Source of the DNA: HGM04593 sp045634365 | GTDB taxonomy: Bacteria; Bacteroidota; Bacteroidia; Bacteroidales; Bacteroidaceae | Direction of reading: 5' to 3' | DNA length: 64,000 nucleotides | NCBI GenBank assembly: GCA_045634365.1 | Contig: JAZRAC010000072.1 | Span: forward strand, 1-64,000 | Part shown: one piece after another, positions 1-7,567 of the stretch | How positions within the stretch are numbered: the stretch's first letter is position 1 | How the letters are laid out: each line of letters begins with the position of its first letter | Made by a program: the position numbers and the translations under genes | The notes under the pieces: model-generated | What the model was told of the DNA's origin: nothing | What the model saw: only the letters and a program-made list of their open reading frames with translations | Database searches by the model: none

Positions 1-1
1 T

Positions 2-214
2 AAACAGAAGTCTTTTGATGATAAACTCAAAGCACAAATACAATCGATGGAAAAGGTTGTAGATATATGTGAACAAACAATACTTGCCCAATGCAATTAC
101 ACCTTGATTGGCGAAAATGCAATGGGCAAGATACTCACAATTTTGCGTGATAATGGTTCTGTTGACTATAAAATTGATTATCCTATATTCTTATTTGATA
201 ATGAAATAAAATAG
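2..214 (+). CDS. 3' end of an unrecognised protein (partial)
   Basis: An open frame enters from the left edge and runs 70 codons to a TAG at 212-214. It ends in a hydrophilic tail (YPIFLFDNEIK). The visible part is mostly helical and charged, with no motif I recognise and no membrane segment. Its stop lies 3 bp from the stop of the convergent gene at 218-487, with no room for a terminator between them. Composition is AT-rich like the rest of the first 10 kb. The start and domain content lie outside the window, so no function is assigned. Confidence 0.55.
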   Translation, partial: KQKSFDDKLKAQIQSMEKVVDICEQTILAQCNYTLIGENAMGKILTILRDNGSVDYKIDYPIFLFDNEIK

Positions 215-217
215 GAA

Positions 218-487
218 TTATCCACAATTTGAGATACCATTATTTATCATATCAATAGGCGTGTCATCAACATATTGGGATTTTTTTTCTAATAAATCGT
301 AAAAATCATCATAAAGTCCTGATGCTTTTATCTTTTTTACAATTTCTACGATTTTTTCATCACCAATCGCATTTAATGCATTATAAGACAGTGCTTTGGG
401 AATAAGTACTTCTAATAATAAATTCTTTTCATCTTCTGAAAGATTTGCATCTGCCATTATAGACTCAATTTTTTCTCTAAATTCCAT
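218..487 (-). CDS. Small hypothetical helical protein (89 aa)
   Basis: A complete 89-codon frame starting ATG (MEFREKIESIM). The predicted product is soluble, acidic and largely alpha-helical, with no signal peptide, membrane segment or cysteine cluster; it ends in SNCG. It lies 17 bp downstream of the FISUMP lipoprotein on the same strand and may be the last gene of that operon. I do not recognise the family. AT-rich codon use matches its neighbours. The main alternative is that it is not expressed on its own. Confidence 0.55.
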   Translation of the reverse strand: MEFREKIESIMADANLSEDEKNLLLEVLIPKALSYNALNAIGDEKIVEIVKKIKASGLYDDFYDLLEKKSQYVDDTPIDMINNGISNCG

Positions 488-504
488 AATTTTATTATTT
501 TGAA

Positions 505-1827
505 TTATTCACATACAGGTCTAATTGATTGACCAATCCAATTAGAGCAACCATCGTCGCTGAAATCACCTTCAGGTCCTAAATCAAGGTCCTTGTAACC
601 ATTATTATGTAGACTACATCCGACGTTCCCACTCCAAATGCTCGCCTGATTATTCCTACTATAGATGGTAGTACCCTGTCGATTACCTGAGTAAGGAATA
701 AATATAGAATTTCCATTAGGACCTGTTGCAATACTTCCTAGCACGCCATCAATCGTAATAGAATGCTCCCAAGTACAATCGTTCTTTAATTCGTACAATT
801 CTGTCATAGTTGGCAATCTCCAACCTTCTTGCCATAAAACCGAGGCTAAATCATATTCTGTTCCACAAATATTATCTCCATACTTGTAGTAATATGAAGA
901 ATATGATGTTGAGGTTAGTAGTCCTGTGGGGTCACCTGCACCATAAAGACCACCATAATCTGCAATTTTTGATGCACCAACATTCCAACTTGCCCATTTA
1001 ACACTCAATCCCAAATCAACAGCATCAGCAACACGACCGAAGCCCTCTATTTCTCTGTTTGTTACCGAGCCATTCTCCATTGGCGGAACATCAAAACCGT
1101 TTGAAACGCTATTGTAAACATAATATTTGCCTTTCTCAAAGTTTAAGTTTCCTGTAAAAATCTTAAACTCAGCATTAACTGTGTATTTACCTAAAATGTA
1201 AGCTTTGCTCTTTTCTGCATCGTTGTATAACTTGTCATTTACAAAAGCATATTTGTAGTTATTAAAGTTGAAAAACGAAGAGAGGGTTGTACCATTGTAA
1301 TTTTGCAATGAACTAATCTGCGAATTGTTGAATATTAACAAGAAACAATCATAGTTCGCGTGCAAGGTTATTACATTGCTTGTTGCGCTTATTTCAATTT
1401 GCTCATCAAATGTAAAAGAGCATTTGTCCTGGATGTTTGCTCCATCTGCTGTTGATGTTCCAACGACGCTGTAAGTTCCAGTGTTTAATGTTATAAGGTC
1501 GTGACTATTCCAATTACCATTGAATGTATATACAACACCAGTATTTACTTCTGTGAGAGTAAGACTATATGATGGAGCAACAAGTTCACCTGTTTTAATC
1601 TTTTCGTAAAACTCATTAAATACATCTTCGTTTGTTATTGCGCGTGACATTGTTCCGCTGTTTGATGTGTCAAGTGTGTAAACAAAGGTAACTTTTACTT
1701 TATTGGGGTCCGACGCAAAATAGTAGAGGAATGTGGAGTCTTGCAATTCATCGCTATCATCAGAGGAACAAGCTGTAATTACTAATCCAACGGTTGCGAT
1801 TAGCAATAAATTAAAAAGTTTTTTCAT
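505..1827 (-). CDS. Surface lipoprotein with C-terminal FISUMP (C-lectin-like) domain
   Basis: A 440-residue protein with a type II signal peptide: hydrophobic stretch 4-18 and lipobox VITAC with Cys20. The acidic SSDDSDE after the cysteine resembles the Bacteroidota lipoprotein export signal for surface display. Residues about 30-260 are an unassigned beta-rich region. Residues 269-440 match the Fibrobacter succinogenes major paralogous (FISUMP) type: 'VDLGLSVKWASWNVGA' at its start, 'GWRLPT' near the middle and 'GQSIRPVC' at the end. Such domains adopt a C-type-lectin-like fold in related surface proteins, so a binding or adhesion role is inferred. It lies 12 bp downstream of another lipoprotein gene and probably shares its transcript. 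Confidence 0.8.
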   Translation of the reverse strand: MKKLFNLLLIATVGLVITACSSDDSDELQDSTFLYYFASDPNKVKVTFVYTLDTSNSGTMSRAITNEDVFNEFYEKIKTGELVAPSYSLTLTEVNTGVVYTFNGNWNSHDLITLNTGTYSVVGTSTADGANIQDKCSFTFDEQIEISATSNVITLHANYDCFLLIFNNSQISSLQNYNGTTLSSFFNFNNYKYAFVNDKLYNDAEKSKAYILGKYTVNAEFKIFTGNLNFEKGKYYVYNSVSNGFDVPPMENGSVTNREIEGFGRVADAVDLGLSVKWASWNVGASKIADYGGLYGAGDPTGLLTSTSYSSYYYKYGDNICGTEYDLASVLWQEGWRLPTMTELYELKNDCTWEHSITIDGVLGSIATGPNGNSIFIPYSGNRQGTTIYSRNNQASIWSGNVGCSLHNNGYKDLDLGPEGDFSDDGCSNWIGQSIRPVCE

Positions 1828-1839
1828 AAAATTATCTTT

Positions 1840-2343
1840 TTATAGTCTATACAATATAATTCTATATTTTCCATTGAAAGGTAAACTACCTTCAAATGTA
1901 CCACTAAAATTGCCCTCAATAATAACTTCTGCACCAAATGGTTTGATTGAAGTTACTATATGCGAGCCATTTTCGCCAAATAAATATGAGCCATTGAGTT
2001 CATAACTAATATCAAGGTCAAAATTTTGTGGATTTCCATCTGGACAGAATCTGTAGTTGCCAGGTGAGGCTGTTGCCACTTTCTCAAGATCTGAATAATA
2101 TGTGAGCATAAAATCTACGGGATAAGTTTCTCCACTTTGTATAAAACAATATTGAGAACTTCCTGAAACTGTGGTTGATTCCAAAACTGTTGTTATGGTG
2201 TTTCCATTAATGGTTATTTCAAAGAATTCTCCACCTGCGTACCCGCCGCTGTTATCGTTATCATCATCATCACTGCAAGATGTCAAGCCGAATGCAGAAA
2301 CTGCAAACATAAGCATTGCTAAAAATTTACTAATAGATTTCAT
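1840..2343 (-). CDS. Small surface lipoprotein (167 aa)
   Basis: A lipoprotein precursor with hydrophobic segment 6-20, lipobox GLTSC (Cys23) and a strongly acidic SDDDDNDN stretch right after the cysteine, the pattern associated with surface export in Bacteroidota. The mature part of about 145 residues is beta-rich with no recognised catalytic motif. It is the first gene of a probable two-lipoprotein operon with the FISUMP protein. Upstream, a -7-like TACTTTCG (read on the minus strand at 2393-2400) could be its own promoter, sitting just after the structured RNA candidate at 2410-2641. Confidence 0.7.
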   Translation of the reverse strand: MKSISKFLAMLMFAVSAFGLTSCSDDDDNDNSGGYAGGEFFEITINGNTITTVLESTTVSGSSQYCFIQSGETYPVDFMLTYYSDLEKVATASPGNYRFCPDGNPQNFDLDISYELNGSYLFGENGSHIVTSIKPFGAEVIIEGNFSGTFEGSLPFNGKYRIILYRL

Positions 2344-2409
2344 AAGAATAAGTTTTTGTTTTGGTTTTAATTAAATAATAGTCCAAAGATTACGAAAGTA
2401 TAGACAGAA

Positions 2410-2641
2410 AAAGAAAACGTGGACTAAAACTTCGTCTACGCTTATCGAGGTATCGCCAAACACCTTAGTACCATATACGAGTAAAAGCCCACGCCATAGA
2501 ATGACGTGAGCATTAACTTTTACTCTTGGTACTTAATTAAAATTTTGGCGAATTTCGATAAGCAAGATTAAAGCTAACGCTTCTTTGTCTATATGTCTTT
2601 AATTTGTCAATGCTTCATAGGCAAGTGTTTTTTTTGTTATG
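2410..2641 (-). ncRNA. Candidate structured non-coding RNA, about 230 nt
   Basis: No gene-like frame lies here, but nested inverted repeats fold about 190 nt into one long rod. TAGACA 2401-2406 pairs with 2586-2591. GCTTATCGA 2440-2448 pairs with 2555-2563. TCGCCAAA 2453-2460 pairs with 2543-2551. GTACC 2468-2472 pairs with 2528-2532. GAGTAAAAG 2479-2487 pairs perfectly with 2517-2525, capped by a small CACG/CGTG hairpin. A near-consensus promoter points into it from 2648-2678, and a T-rich run follows its minus-strand 3' end (2411-2425). Shape and length are compatible with a 6S-type RNA or a lipoprotein leader; identity is not established. Confidence 0.6.
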
Positions 2642-2647
2642 TTTCTG

Positions 2648-2678
2648 CAAATATAATATGTTTTAGATTTATACCAAA
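2648..2678 (-). promoter_or_regulatory. Bacteroidota-type promoter for the 2410-2641 RNA
   Basis: On the minus strand TTTG (2678-2675), then exactly 19 bp, then TATATTTG (2655-2648), an ideal match to the TTTG-N19-TAnnTTTG class. The start would fall near 2641, giving about 230 nt of transcript before the lipoprotein gene. Confidence 0.65.
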
Positions 2679-2811
2679 TGAATAAGTCATAATTTCTGCA
2701 AAATCTCCACATTGGTAGAGTATTTAGGTGTTATGAGCCTATTTTATAACACTATTCGCATTTGTTAGCAAAGTTGCTAATTTTGATAAAATAAATTATC
2801 AATTTAATTAA
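2679..2811. other. AT-rich spacer, no feature seen
   Basis: Between the RNA promoter and the truncated regulator the sequence is very AT-rich, with stops in all frames. I see no convincing hairpin or RNA gene. Confidence 0.4.
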
Positions 2812-2949
2812 CTATTTAAGTAGGTTTTCCAATTCACTCCTACTGTTGAATTGATATATCTTACCTCTTATCTTAATAAATCCCTCTACTGCTTCATCGC
2901 CCATAGGCTCAAAAAGGCTCTTTACGCTAACGCCAAGAGCAACGGCCAT
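2812..2949 (-). pseudogene. Truncated XRE-type helix-turn-helix regulator (3' remnant)
   Basis: A 45-codon frame reads MAVALGVSVKSLFEPMGDE and ends ELENLLK. The first part resembles the recognition-helix end of XRE/Cro-family HTH domains ('.iA.aLgVs...LFEP'), so the N-terminal half of the DNA-binding domain is missing. An in-frame TGA directly precedes the ATG, and 14 bp further upstream the 100-bp palindromic repeat begins. This is what a regulator gene broken at or near the repeat would leave. HTH assignment is by eye from about 15 residues, so moderate. Confidence 0.45.
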
Positions 2950-2963
2950 TCAAAAAAGAAAAA

Positions 2964-3063
2964 GAGGGTGACCCAAAAGCTCCTTATTAAGGCATCGCAC
3001 CCTCGCTAGAATATACTCTGGCGAGGGTGTTTACTTTGTATATATTACTTTTGAGTCATCCTC
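2964..3063 (+). repeat. 100-bp palindromic dispersed repeat, copy 1
   Basis: The outer arms are imperfect inverted repeats (TGACCCAAAAG at the left, CTTTTGAGTCA at the right) around a central hairpin with 10-bp stems, GCACCCTCGC and GCGAGGGTGT. The second copy lies at 49312-49411. Read in this orientation the outer arms of the two copies match directly, while the inner 68 bp match only after reverse complementing. The hairpin could terminate transcription either way. It borders a truncated regulator. The next 110 bp to the following gene hold only a short open stretch (SNKFIEDFERIMDFVKYNN) that may be a gene remnant. Confidence 0.85.
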
Positions 3064-3173
3064 CTAGTGTCGACTTCTCTTATAAAATATCAAACAAATT
3101 CATAGAGGACTTTGAGCGCATTATGGACTTTGTGAAATACAACAACATAAACTTACCACTATAACGCCATTCA

Positions 3174-3716
3174 TTATCTCAACAAGTTCTCAATTTTATC
3201 CCATTTGTTTTTCGAGGTTTCTCTTAATGGATTCTTGTACTCCCCGTGCTGCTTTTTTGCTAAAGGTTCACTGGCTTTTTCGCCTTCACCTTCAAGCCAT
3301 GAAACATTAACGCCAATAATTGGTTTGCTTTTTAATTCTCTGTTCCATCCACAAACATACCAATTATTGCTTGATATTATTAAATCCAAAATTTCATCCC
3401 GTGTTAAAATATAAAATTCGAACTTAGAAACATCCTTGTCTGTTTTTACAAAAACCCATGGTCCAATGATGTTTTCCCTGATATAAGGAATCGTGCCGTC
3501 CAACTCCGAAACAAACCCCGTCAGAATATTATTTGTTGTGCCAGTCTTTACCTGAATCATTATGCTTTTCCCATTTTCTGCATTAATGCATATCAAATCA
3601 GCTTTGGGGTAATTGCTGTAGGAGATATTTATATTAATGACATCAAATCCTCTTTTCTGGAGTTCCAACATTACTGCAGTCTCTCCAATTTGACCTAATT
3701 GCTTGTTGTTAATCAT
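3174..3716 (-). CDS. PD-(D/E)XK nuclease-like protein (180 aa)
   Basis: The N-terminus reads GQIGETAVMLELQKRGFDV, then a strand with KADLICIN and, after a short loop, IMIQVKTG. This E...D...QVKT order is the signature of restriction-endonuclease-like PD-(D/E)XK folds, with Glu12, the Asp of ADL and the Lys of QVK as candidate metal-site residues. The C-terminal third (EGEGEKASEPLAKKQHGEYKN) is polar and probably disordered. It stands alone between the repeat remnant and a tRNA pair. Related small proteins accompany mobile or defence genes, but no partner is evident. Substrate unknown. Confidence 0.6.
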   Translation of the reverse strand: MINNKQLGQIGETAVMLELQKRGFDVININISYSNYPKADLICINAENGKSIMIQVKTGTTNNILTGFVSELDGTIPYIRENIIGPWVFVKTDKDVSKFEFYILTRDEILDLIISSNNWYVCGWNRELKSKPIIGVNVSWLEGEGEKASEPLAKKQHGEYKNPLRETSKNKWDKIENLLR

Positions 3717-3883
3717 AATACCTATCTTAAATTACTAATATGGCAAAAATAATAAAATTTCGATTGTATAAAATCAACTACGTTGTTTTTATTTAATTTA
3801 GCAATTATCGAACAGAAAATGAGAATGAAGTATTCAAGATTGTGCGCTTATTTTCAAGCAATTACAAGAATGAAAAAGAAAAA

Positions 3884-3911
3884 GCGACAACCGAAAATGC
3901 TCGTTTGTCGC
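3884..3911 (-). terminator. Rho-independent terminator of the tRNA-Gly/tRNA-Pro transcript
   Basis: GCGACAA 3884-3890 pairs with TTGTCGC 3905-3911. On the minus strand the stem is followed by TTTTTCTTTTTC, just past the 3' end of tRNA-Pro. Confidence 0.7.
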
Positions 3912-3917
3912 CTTGTG

Positions 3918-3990
3918 TCGGAATGAGGCGACTCGAACGCCCGACCCCTACGTCCCGAACGTAGTGCGCTACCAACTGCGCTACATTCCG
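3918..3990 (-). tRNA. tRNA-Pro (anticodon CGG)
   Basis: Reverse complement begins CGGAATG and ends CATTCCG plus discriminator A, giving a perfect 7-bp acceptor stem. The anticodon arm is CTACG-TTCGGGA-CGTAG, placing CGG at 34-36. D and T arms are present; CCA is not encoded. It is co-oriented with tRNA-Gly, 18 bp apart, so the two are probably co-transcribed. Confidence 0.93.
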
Positions 3991-4008
3991 TACACCAAAA
4001 TAAATGAG

Positions 4009-4080
4009 AGCGAAATATGGGATTCGAACCCACGACCCTCGGCTTGGGAAGCCAATGCTCTACCACTGAGCTAATTTCGC
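4009..4080 (-). tRNA. tRNA-Gly (anticodon CCC)
   Basis: Acceptor GCGAAAT/ATTTCGC, D-arm GCTCAGTGGTAGAGC, anticodon arm TTGGC-TTCCCAA-GCCGA (CCC) and T-arm GTGGGTTCGAATCCCAT are all visible on the minus strand. CCA is not encoded. A -7-like TATCTTTG (CAAAGATA on the plus strand at 4128-4135) lies about 50 bp upstream and is the likely promoter for this tRNA pair. Confidence 0.94.
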
Positions 4081-4206
4081 ATTTCGTATCCCCACATTTG
4101 CGCACCCCATTCGCGGGAATTGCACTGCAAAGATAAGCGATATTTGTGGTATTTGTTACAAAAAACGAGAATTTTTTAAAAAATCATCACTTTTTTGCCT
4201 AAATAT

Positions 4207-4237
4207 TTTGCAGTATCAAATAATTGCCATACATTTG
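4207..4237 (+). promoter_or_regulatory. Promoter of tRNA-Phe
   Basis: TTTG at 4207-4210, 19 bp, then TACATTTG at 4230-4237: an exact match to the Bacteroidota consensus, 16 bp before the mature tRNA. Confidence 0.65.
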
Positions 4238-4253
4238 CACTCGCAAAACGCAA

Positions 4254-4326
4254 GGTGCCATAGCTCAGTTGGTAGAGCAAAGGACTGAAAATCCTTGTGT
4301 CCCCGGTTCGATTCCTGGTGGCACCA
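4254..4326 (+). tRNA. tRNA-Phe (anticodon GAA)
   Basis: GGTGCCA at the 5' end pairs with TGGCACC, discriminator A. The anticodon arm AAGGA-CTGAAAA-TCCTT gives GAA, and the T-arm is CCCCGGTTCGATTCCTGG. It is the last core-type gene before the restriction/toxin island. tRNA genes are common integration sites, but I find no second copy of its 3' end at the island's other side. Confidence 0.96.
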
Positions 4327-4332
4327 CCTTGC

Positions 4333-4371
4333 AAAACGCTAATGACTTAAAAATCAAGTTGTTAGCGTTTT
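4333..4371 (+). terminator. tRNA-Phe terminator; related copy at 9911-9942
   Basis: AAAACGCTAA 4333-4342 pairs with TTAGCGTTTT 4362-4371 and is followed by T-rich sequence ending CTTTTTGTCCA. A similar hairpin (AACGCTAA...GTTGTTAGCGT) followed by the same CTTTTTGTCCA motif occurs at 9911-9956, at the far edge of the island. Confidence 0.6.
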
Positions 4372-4486
4372 CCTTTTTCTCTTTTTGTCCAACATATGTC
4401 CAACAATTATTTTAAAACTTCAAACCGGTCAATTGCCCTTCCATTCTTTATAGGCAAGCAATCTTTTAAGCTATTATACTATATAT

Positions 4487-4523
4487 ATCCCCCAAGACCA
4501 CTGCTGTTTGTGGCTTGGGGGAT
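4487..4523. terminator. Hairpin downstream of the 296-aa gene
   Basis: ATCCCCCAAG 4487-4496 pairs with CTTGGGGGAT 4514-4523, extended by CCAC/GTGG around a 7-nt loop. There is no clear T-run, but its position 60 bp past the stop at 4583 suggests a 3'-end stabiliser or terminator. Confidence 0.5.
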
Positions 4524-4582
4524 ACATAAAACACTTCATAAATTTATAGACAATCTTCTAAAATCGTGTTTGAATTTACGAG

Positions 4583-5473
4583 TTAAGCACAGTCTCCAAC
4601 AATAGACAATTGCATTTCATTTATATTATATATACTCGCGATATCATCTAAGGCACCCAATTTAAGTATCAAAGGACTTGCCGTATCTTTCTTAACCAAA
4701 AACCTAAATTCTTGTTGTTTCGAATATTTTTCTCTTTTAAAGAATGGAGATAGTCTCTTTGAAGAACCAACGGAGGATTCATCATAATACAATACGAAAT
4801 TGCTATCGATATATTCAGCTTTTGCTCGTTTGCATGCCTGTTTAAATCGCGCTATAAATTCTTTAGGATTTTTTATTACGACCATATATGGTTCTTCGCC
4901 GGGAGTAAAACCACTTAATTTCCTAAAATCCAAACTTATTTTCGCCTTACCTGTTGCATTGTTATAACATTCTGAGTATATAATCCCTTCATGCAAAGGG
5001 AAGATATCATTAGTATGCCACATACAAAACAATTTTTCAGAACTCAAGTTATCACGATATTCCGAAACACGGCCATTTTCAATATGGAGCGCGCCTTCAT
5101 ACACGTCTCCAATTTCCGGGTTAATATTATCGCGAAAAAATTTTGTAGAATTCATATATACTTCCCCGTACTTAACAAGGCGCTCCATATGTTCTTTTTT
5201 ACCTATTTTTATAAGCAAATAGTAAGTAACTGGAATGGAAATTGGTGGTACAGATTCTTTTTTCAGTTGTTGAACGTTTTTCTTATTTTCCAAAATTGGT
5301 TTAGAAGCATATACACAATCGGCAATTCTTTTACCAATGCTGTTATCTGTAATGACAACTGACCCCAAATTTCCTACGTTCATAAAAGTTTCTTTAATGG
5401 ATGTTTTAATCACTTCGTTCAATGTATTTAAATACTTTTCCATTATAAAATAAAATTTGATTAATTCGTTCAT
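4583..5473 (-). CDS. Uncharacterised protein (296 aa) in the restriction island
   Basis: No signal peptide or membrane span. The middle (about 95-130) reads KYGEVYMNSTKFFRDNINPEIGDVYEG and a later segment KQQEFRFLVKKD. This pattern of '.YG..YmN...FR.....gD.yEG' followed by a 'Q.E.RF' strand is shared by uncharacterised proteins I associate loosely with mobile DNA, but I cannot name the family. ATG 5473 (MNELIK) lies inside the 26-bp palindrome at 5469-5494; the ATG at 5443 (MEKYLN) is an equally plausible start if the palindrome is an operator. It follows the damaged hsdS on the same strand. Confidence 0.6.
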   Translation of the reverse strand: MNELIKFYFIMEKYLNTLNEVIKTSIKETFMNVGNLGSVVITDNSIGKRIADCVYASKPILENKKNVQQLKKESVPPISIPVTYYLLIKIGKKEHMERLVKYGEVYMNSTKFFRDNINPEIGDVYEGALHIENGRVSEYRDNLSSEKLFCMWHTNDIFPLHEGIIYSECYNNATGKAKISLDFRKLSGFTPGEEPYMVVIKNPKEFIARFKQACKRAKAEYIDSNFVLYYDESSVGSSKRLSPFFKREKYSKQQEFRFLVKKDTASPLILKLGALDDIASIYNINEMQLSIVGDCA

Positions 5474-5494
5474 TACCAAATATTTGGTAATGAA
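5469..5494. promoter_or_regulatory. 26-bp perfect palindrome, candidate operator
   Basis: TTCATTACCAAAT is followed directly by its exact reverse complement (13 bp each side, no spacer). It overlaps the upstream-most ATG of the 296-aa gene and sits between it and hsdS. Without a loop it makes a poor terminator, so a dimeric repressor site is the better reading. Confidence 0.5.
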
Positions 5495-5549
5495 TAATGC
5501 AAAAATACGTATTTGTAAAGAATTTTCAATATTTAAGAGAAGAAAGTTT

Positions 5550-6811
5550 TCAACATTTTAAAATATTGTAATAAAACAATAAATGATAATTTACCGACAC
5601 CTGGCCGTTCATCAATAAGGGCAACAGATCGTCTCGCTGTTTAGTGAGATTTGCTATCTCTTTTGTAAGAATAAACTGTTCATCTGCGATTTGTGTCATT
5701 CTCTCAACCCATTGTAAGTATCTCAATGCATTACAAGGCATTAGTATAGGGAATTTCATAAATCCTCTCTTGATACCTCCTTAAATGTTGTTCCTGTACC
5801 AAGTTGTTCAATTTGCTTTATATGATGCTTGATGTAGTAGTACAAATACAAAGAGTTATTGGCGTCATGCGGAACAAGACTTTTGAATCCCTGATTAGTA
5901 CACAATTCAGTCATGGCTATCGAAACAAGTCCGATAGGAGCACGACTTGATAGTAATACAGAATTGGCTGGCAATAGATTTGTACTGCAAGAATCATATC
6001 CCAGTTGACTTATATTCCTCTCTCCTTGATATACAAATTTAGATTGCTGATCGGATAGATCTTTTGGAGTTATCCAGATTATATTCCCTCCATAATTCAA
6101 AGGGTTTGCTGTCGAAGGCGTAGCTCCGTTCTTTATCTCCGCAAAATCTATGAGAGTCATTACATTCCAACCCCCGGGAATTTCACGCTTCAACTTCTCA
6201 TTCCTGACCATCTTACCGCCACTTGATTTGTAAGGTTTACCTTCTTCATTTGGGAAGTCAAACTGCACAAACCAATAATCGTAAAGTTGTTTTGCCATCA
6301 CCTCTAAATTATCATTTATCGCACGATTAAGAGCTATCTTTTGATCAAGAGAACACAATAACTGCCCAATGCGTTTTTGCTCTTCCATAGCAGGAAGAGT
6401 CGGCAGCTCAATATTTAGAAAATCTGTAGGGTCGATACGCTTATGGCTTCCAGAAGTATTAGCATTTTGACCACAAAGATAATTGGTTATCTGGTCTGAG
6501 ATTAGGAGGTAATAACAGTATTGATAATCAACCTTGTTCTCATCAACTACCAATGGCAAAAACTCTGTTGAGCATATTTTATTATCATCAATATTGTCAA
6601 TTCTCCAAACGCGTTTAAACCTTACATTGAGTTTGTTAAACAATATACACTTATCAGGAACAGTATATTTATTACTCTGTATTTCACTTCCATCAAGCTC
6701 TTCCCTTGTTTGGTTATTATCAAATGAAGGTAAGCTATACAAACTGTATTTCTTGCCAGACTGTGGGGAAATAGAGTTCGTTACTAATGTTACTATATCT
6801 TGTATTTTCAT
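5550..6811 (-). pseudogene. hsdS: Type I restriction specificity subunit, frameshifted
   Basis: HsdS selects the target sequence of a type I restriction-modification complex. The first 351 codons (5756-6811) contain a first target-recognition domain, a conserved helical region 'LPAMEEQKRIGQLLCSLDQKI', 'LYDYWFVQFDFPNEEGKPYKS' and a second target-recognition domain starting 'PGGWNV'. The frame stops at EVSREDL. The next frame starts in the overlapping ATGA (5756-5759) and continues the homology: ILMPCNALRYLQW... 'QRDDLLPLLMNGQVSV'. Joined, about 415 residues is normal for HsdS, so a one-base frameshift split the last helical region. No hsdM or hsdR is present. Its start overlaps the upstream membrane-protein stop by 4 bp. 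Confidence 0.85.
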
Positions 6812-7551
6812 TGTTGTTGAATGGATATACTATCATGAACAATACTATCATTGATAATTTTTATATTATCAATAGACTCTGTGGTAGCCAAGCTATCGCA
6901 CATTAATGTTACTGGTTTTGTCTCTATTTTGGTTATTATACCATTATATTGAGACTTTACTAAGGTAAACGGGATAAAAAACGCAGTTGCTATAGGTATA
7001 ATAATAGCGGCCAAAAACGCACACATAGCCAATCTATAGGATCTTATGGCAATTTTATTGGCTTGTTCCGCCTTTTGAATTTGTTCTTGATGTCTGCGTT
7101 CCTCGTCTGAAATATAACCATTAGCAACTAGATTTTTAAGGTCTTGCGTTACAATGATGTAATGACGAAGTGAGTCCTGTATAATTTCTGCTGTAACACT
7201 ATCTATATGAACTGTTACTGCGTTAAGATTTTCTTTTGAGAAATCAGCCACATTGGACAATTCATTAACACTATTATTTTCAATTAAATATATAAGCCGA
7301 TTATCTGCTAAATACTGAATTAATCTAGATTGAATAATAATTTGTTGTTGAACAGATAATAAATTATCAATATTCACAGAATCAATTTCCCTATAAAATA
7401 TCAAATGACCAGGTTCTTGAACATTGTAATCAACCTTATTGTTATAAAAAATATCATAATAAGCATTAATAAGTACATATTGAAGACTCCTTGATGCGTC
7501 ATTTACAATACGATTAATAACACGCTGTTCTTCTATACTAAAACTTCTCAT
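6808..7551 (-). CDS. Membrane-anchored hypothetical protein coupled to hsdS (247 aa)
   Basis: From MRSFSIEEQRVINRIV, chosen because it clears the preceding gene, the protein is soluble and helical for about 175 residues, including a basic/acidic stretch EERRHQEQIQKAEQANK. One strong membrane helix follows, MCAFLAAIIIPIATAFFIPF (about 175-197), then a tail of about 50 residues. I do not recognise the family. Its TGA overlaps the hsdS ATG (ATGA), so translation of the two is probably coupled. An internal-membrane protein bound this tightly to a specificity subunit is unusual. Role unknown. Confidence 0.65.
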   Translation of the reverse strand: MRSFSIEEQRVINRIVNDASRSLQYVLINAYYDIFYNNKVDYNVQEPGHLIFYREIDSVNIDNLLSVQQQIIIQSRLIQYLADNRLIYLIENNSVNELSNVADFSKENLNAVTVHIDSVTAEIIQDSLRHYIIVTQDLKNLVANGYISDEERRHQEQIQKAEQANKIAIRSYRLAMCAFLAAIIIPIATAFFIPFTLVKSQYNGIITKIETKPVTLMCDSLATTESIDNIKIINDSIVHDSISIQQQ

Positions 7552-7567
7552 ACAAATACCTTTTAAA

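Noticed and set aside
505..1100. FISUMP lipoprotein as a target of a diversity-generating retroelement
   Set aside because: The C-lectin-like C-terminus fits the fold of known targets, but no reverse transcriptase and no template-repeat copy of its 3' end is seen in the window.
4254..4326. tRNA-Phe as a proven integration site of the 4.4-9.9 kb island
   Set aside because: No duplicate of the tRNA 3' end is found at the right border and no integrase gene is present; only a hairpin/motif pair remains as weak evidence.
3854..4415. Short proteins overlapping the tRNA genes
   Set aside because: They read through mature tRNA sequence on either strand and have no independent support.
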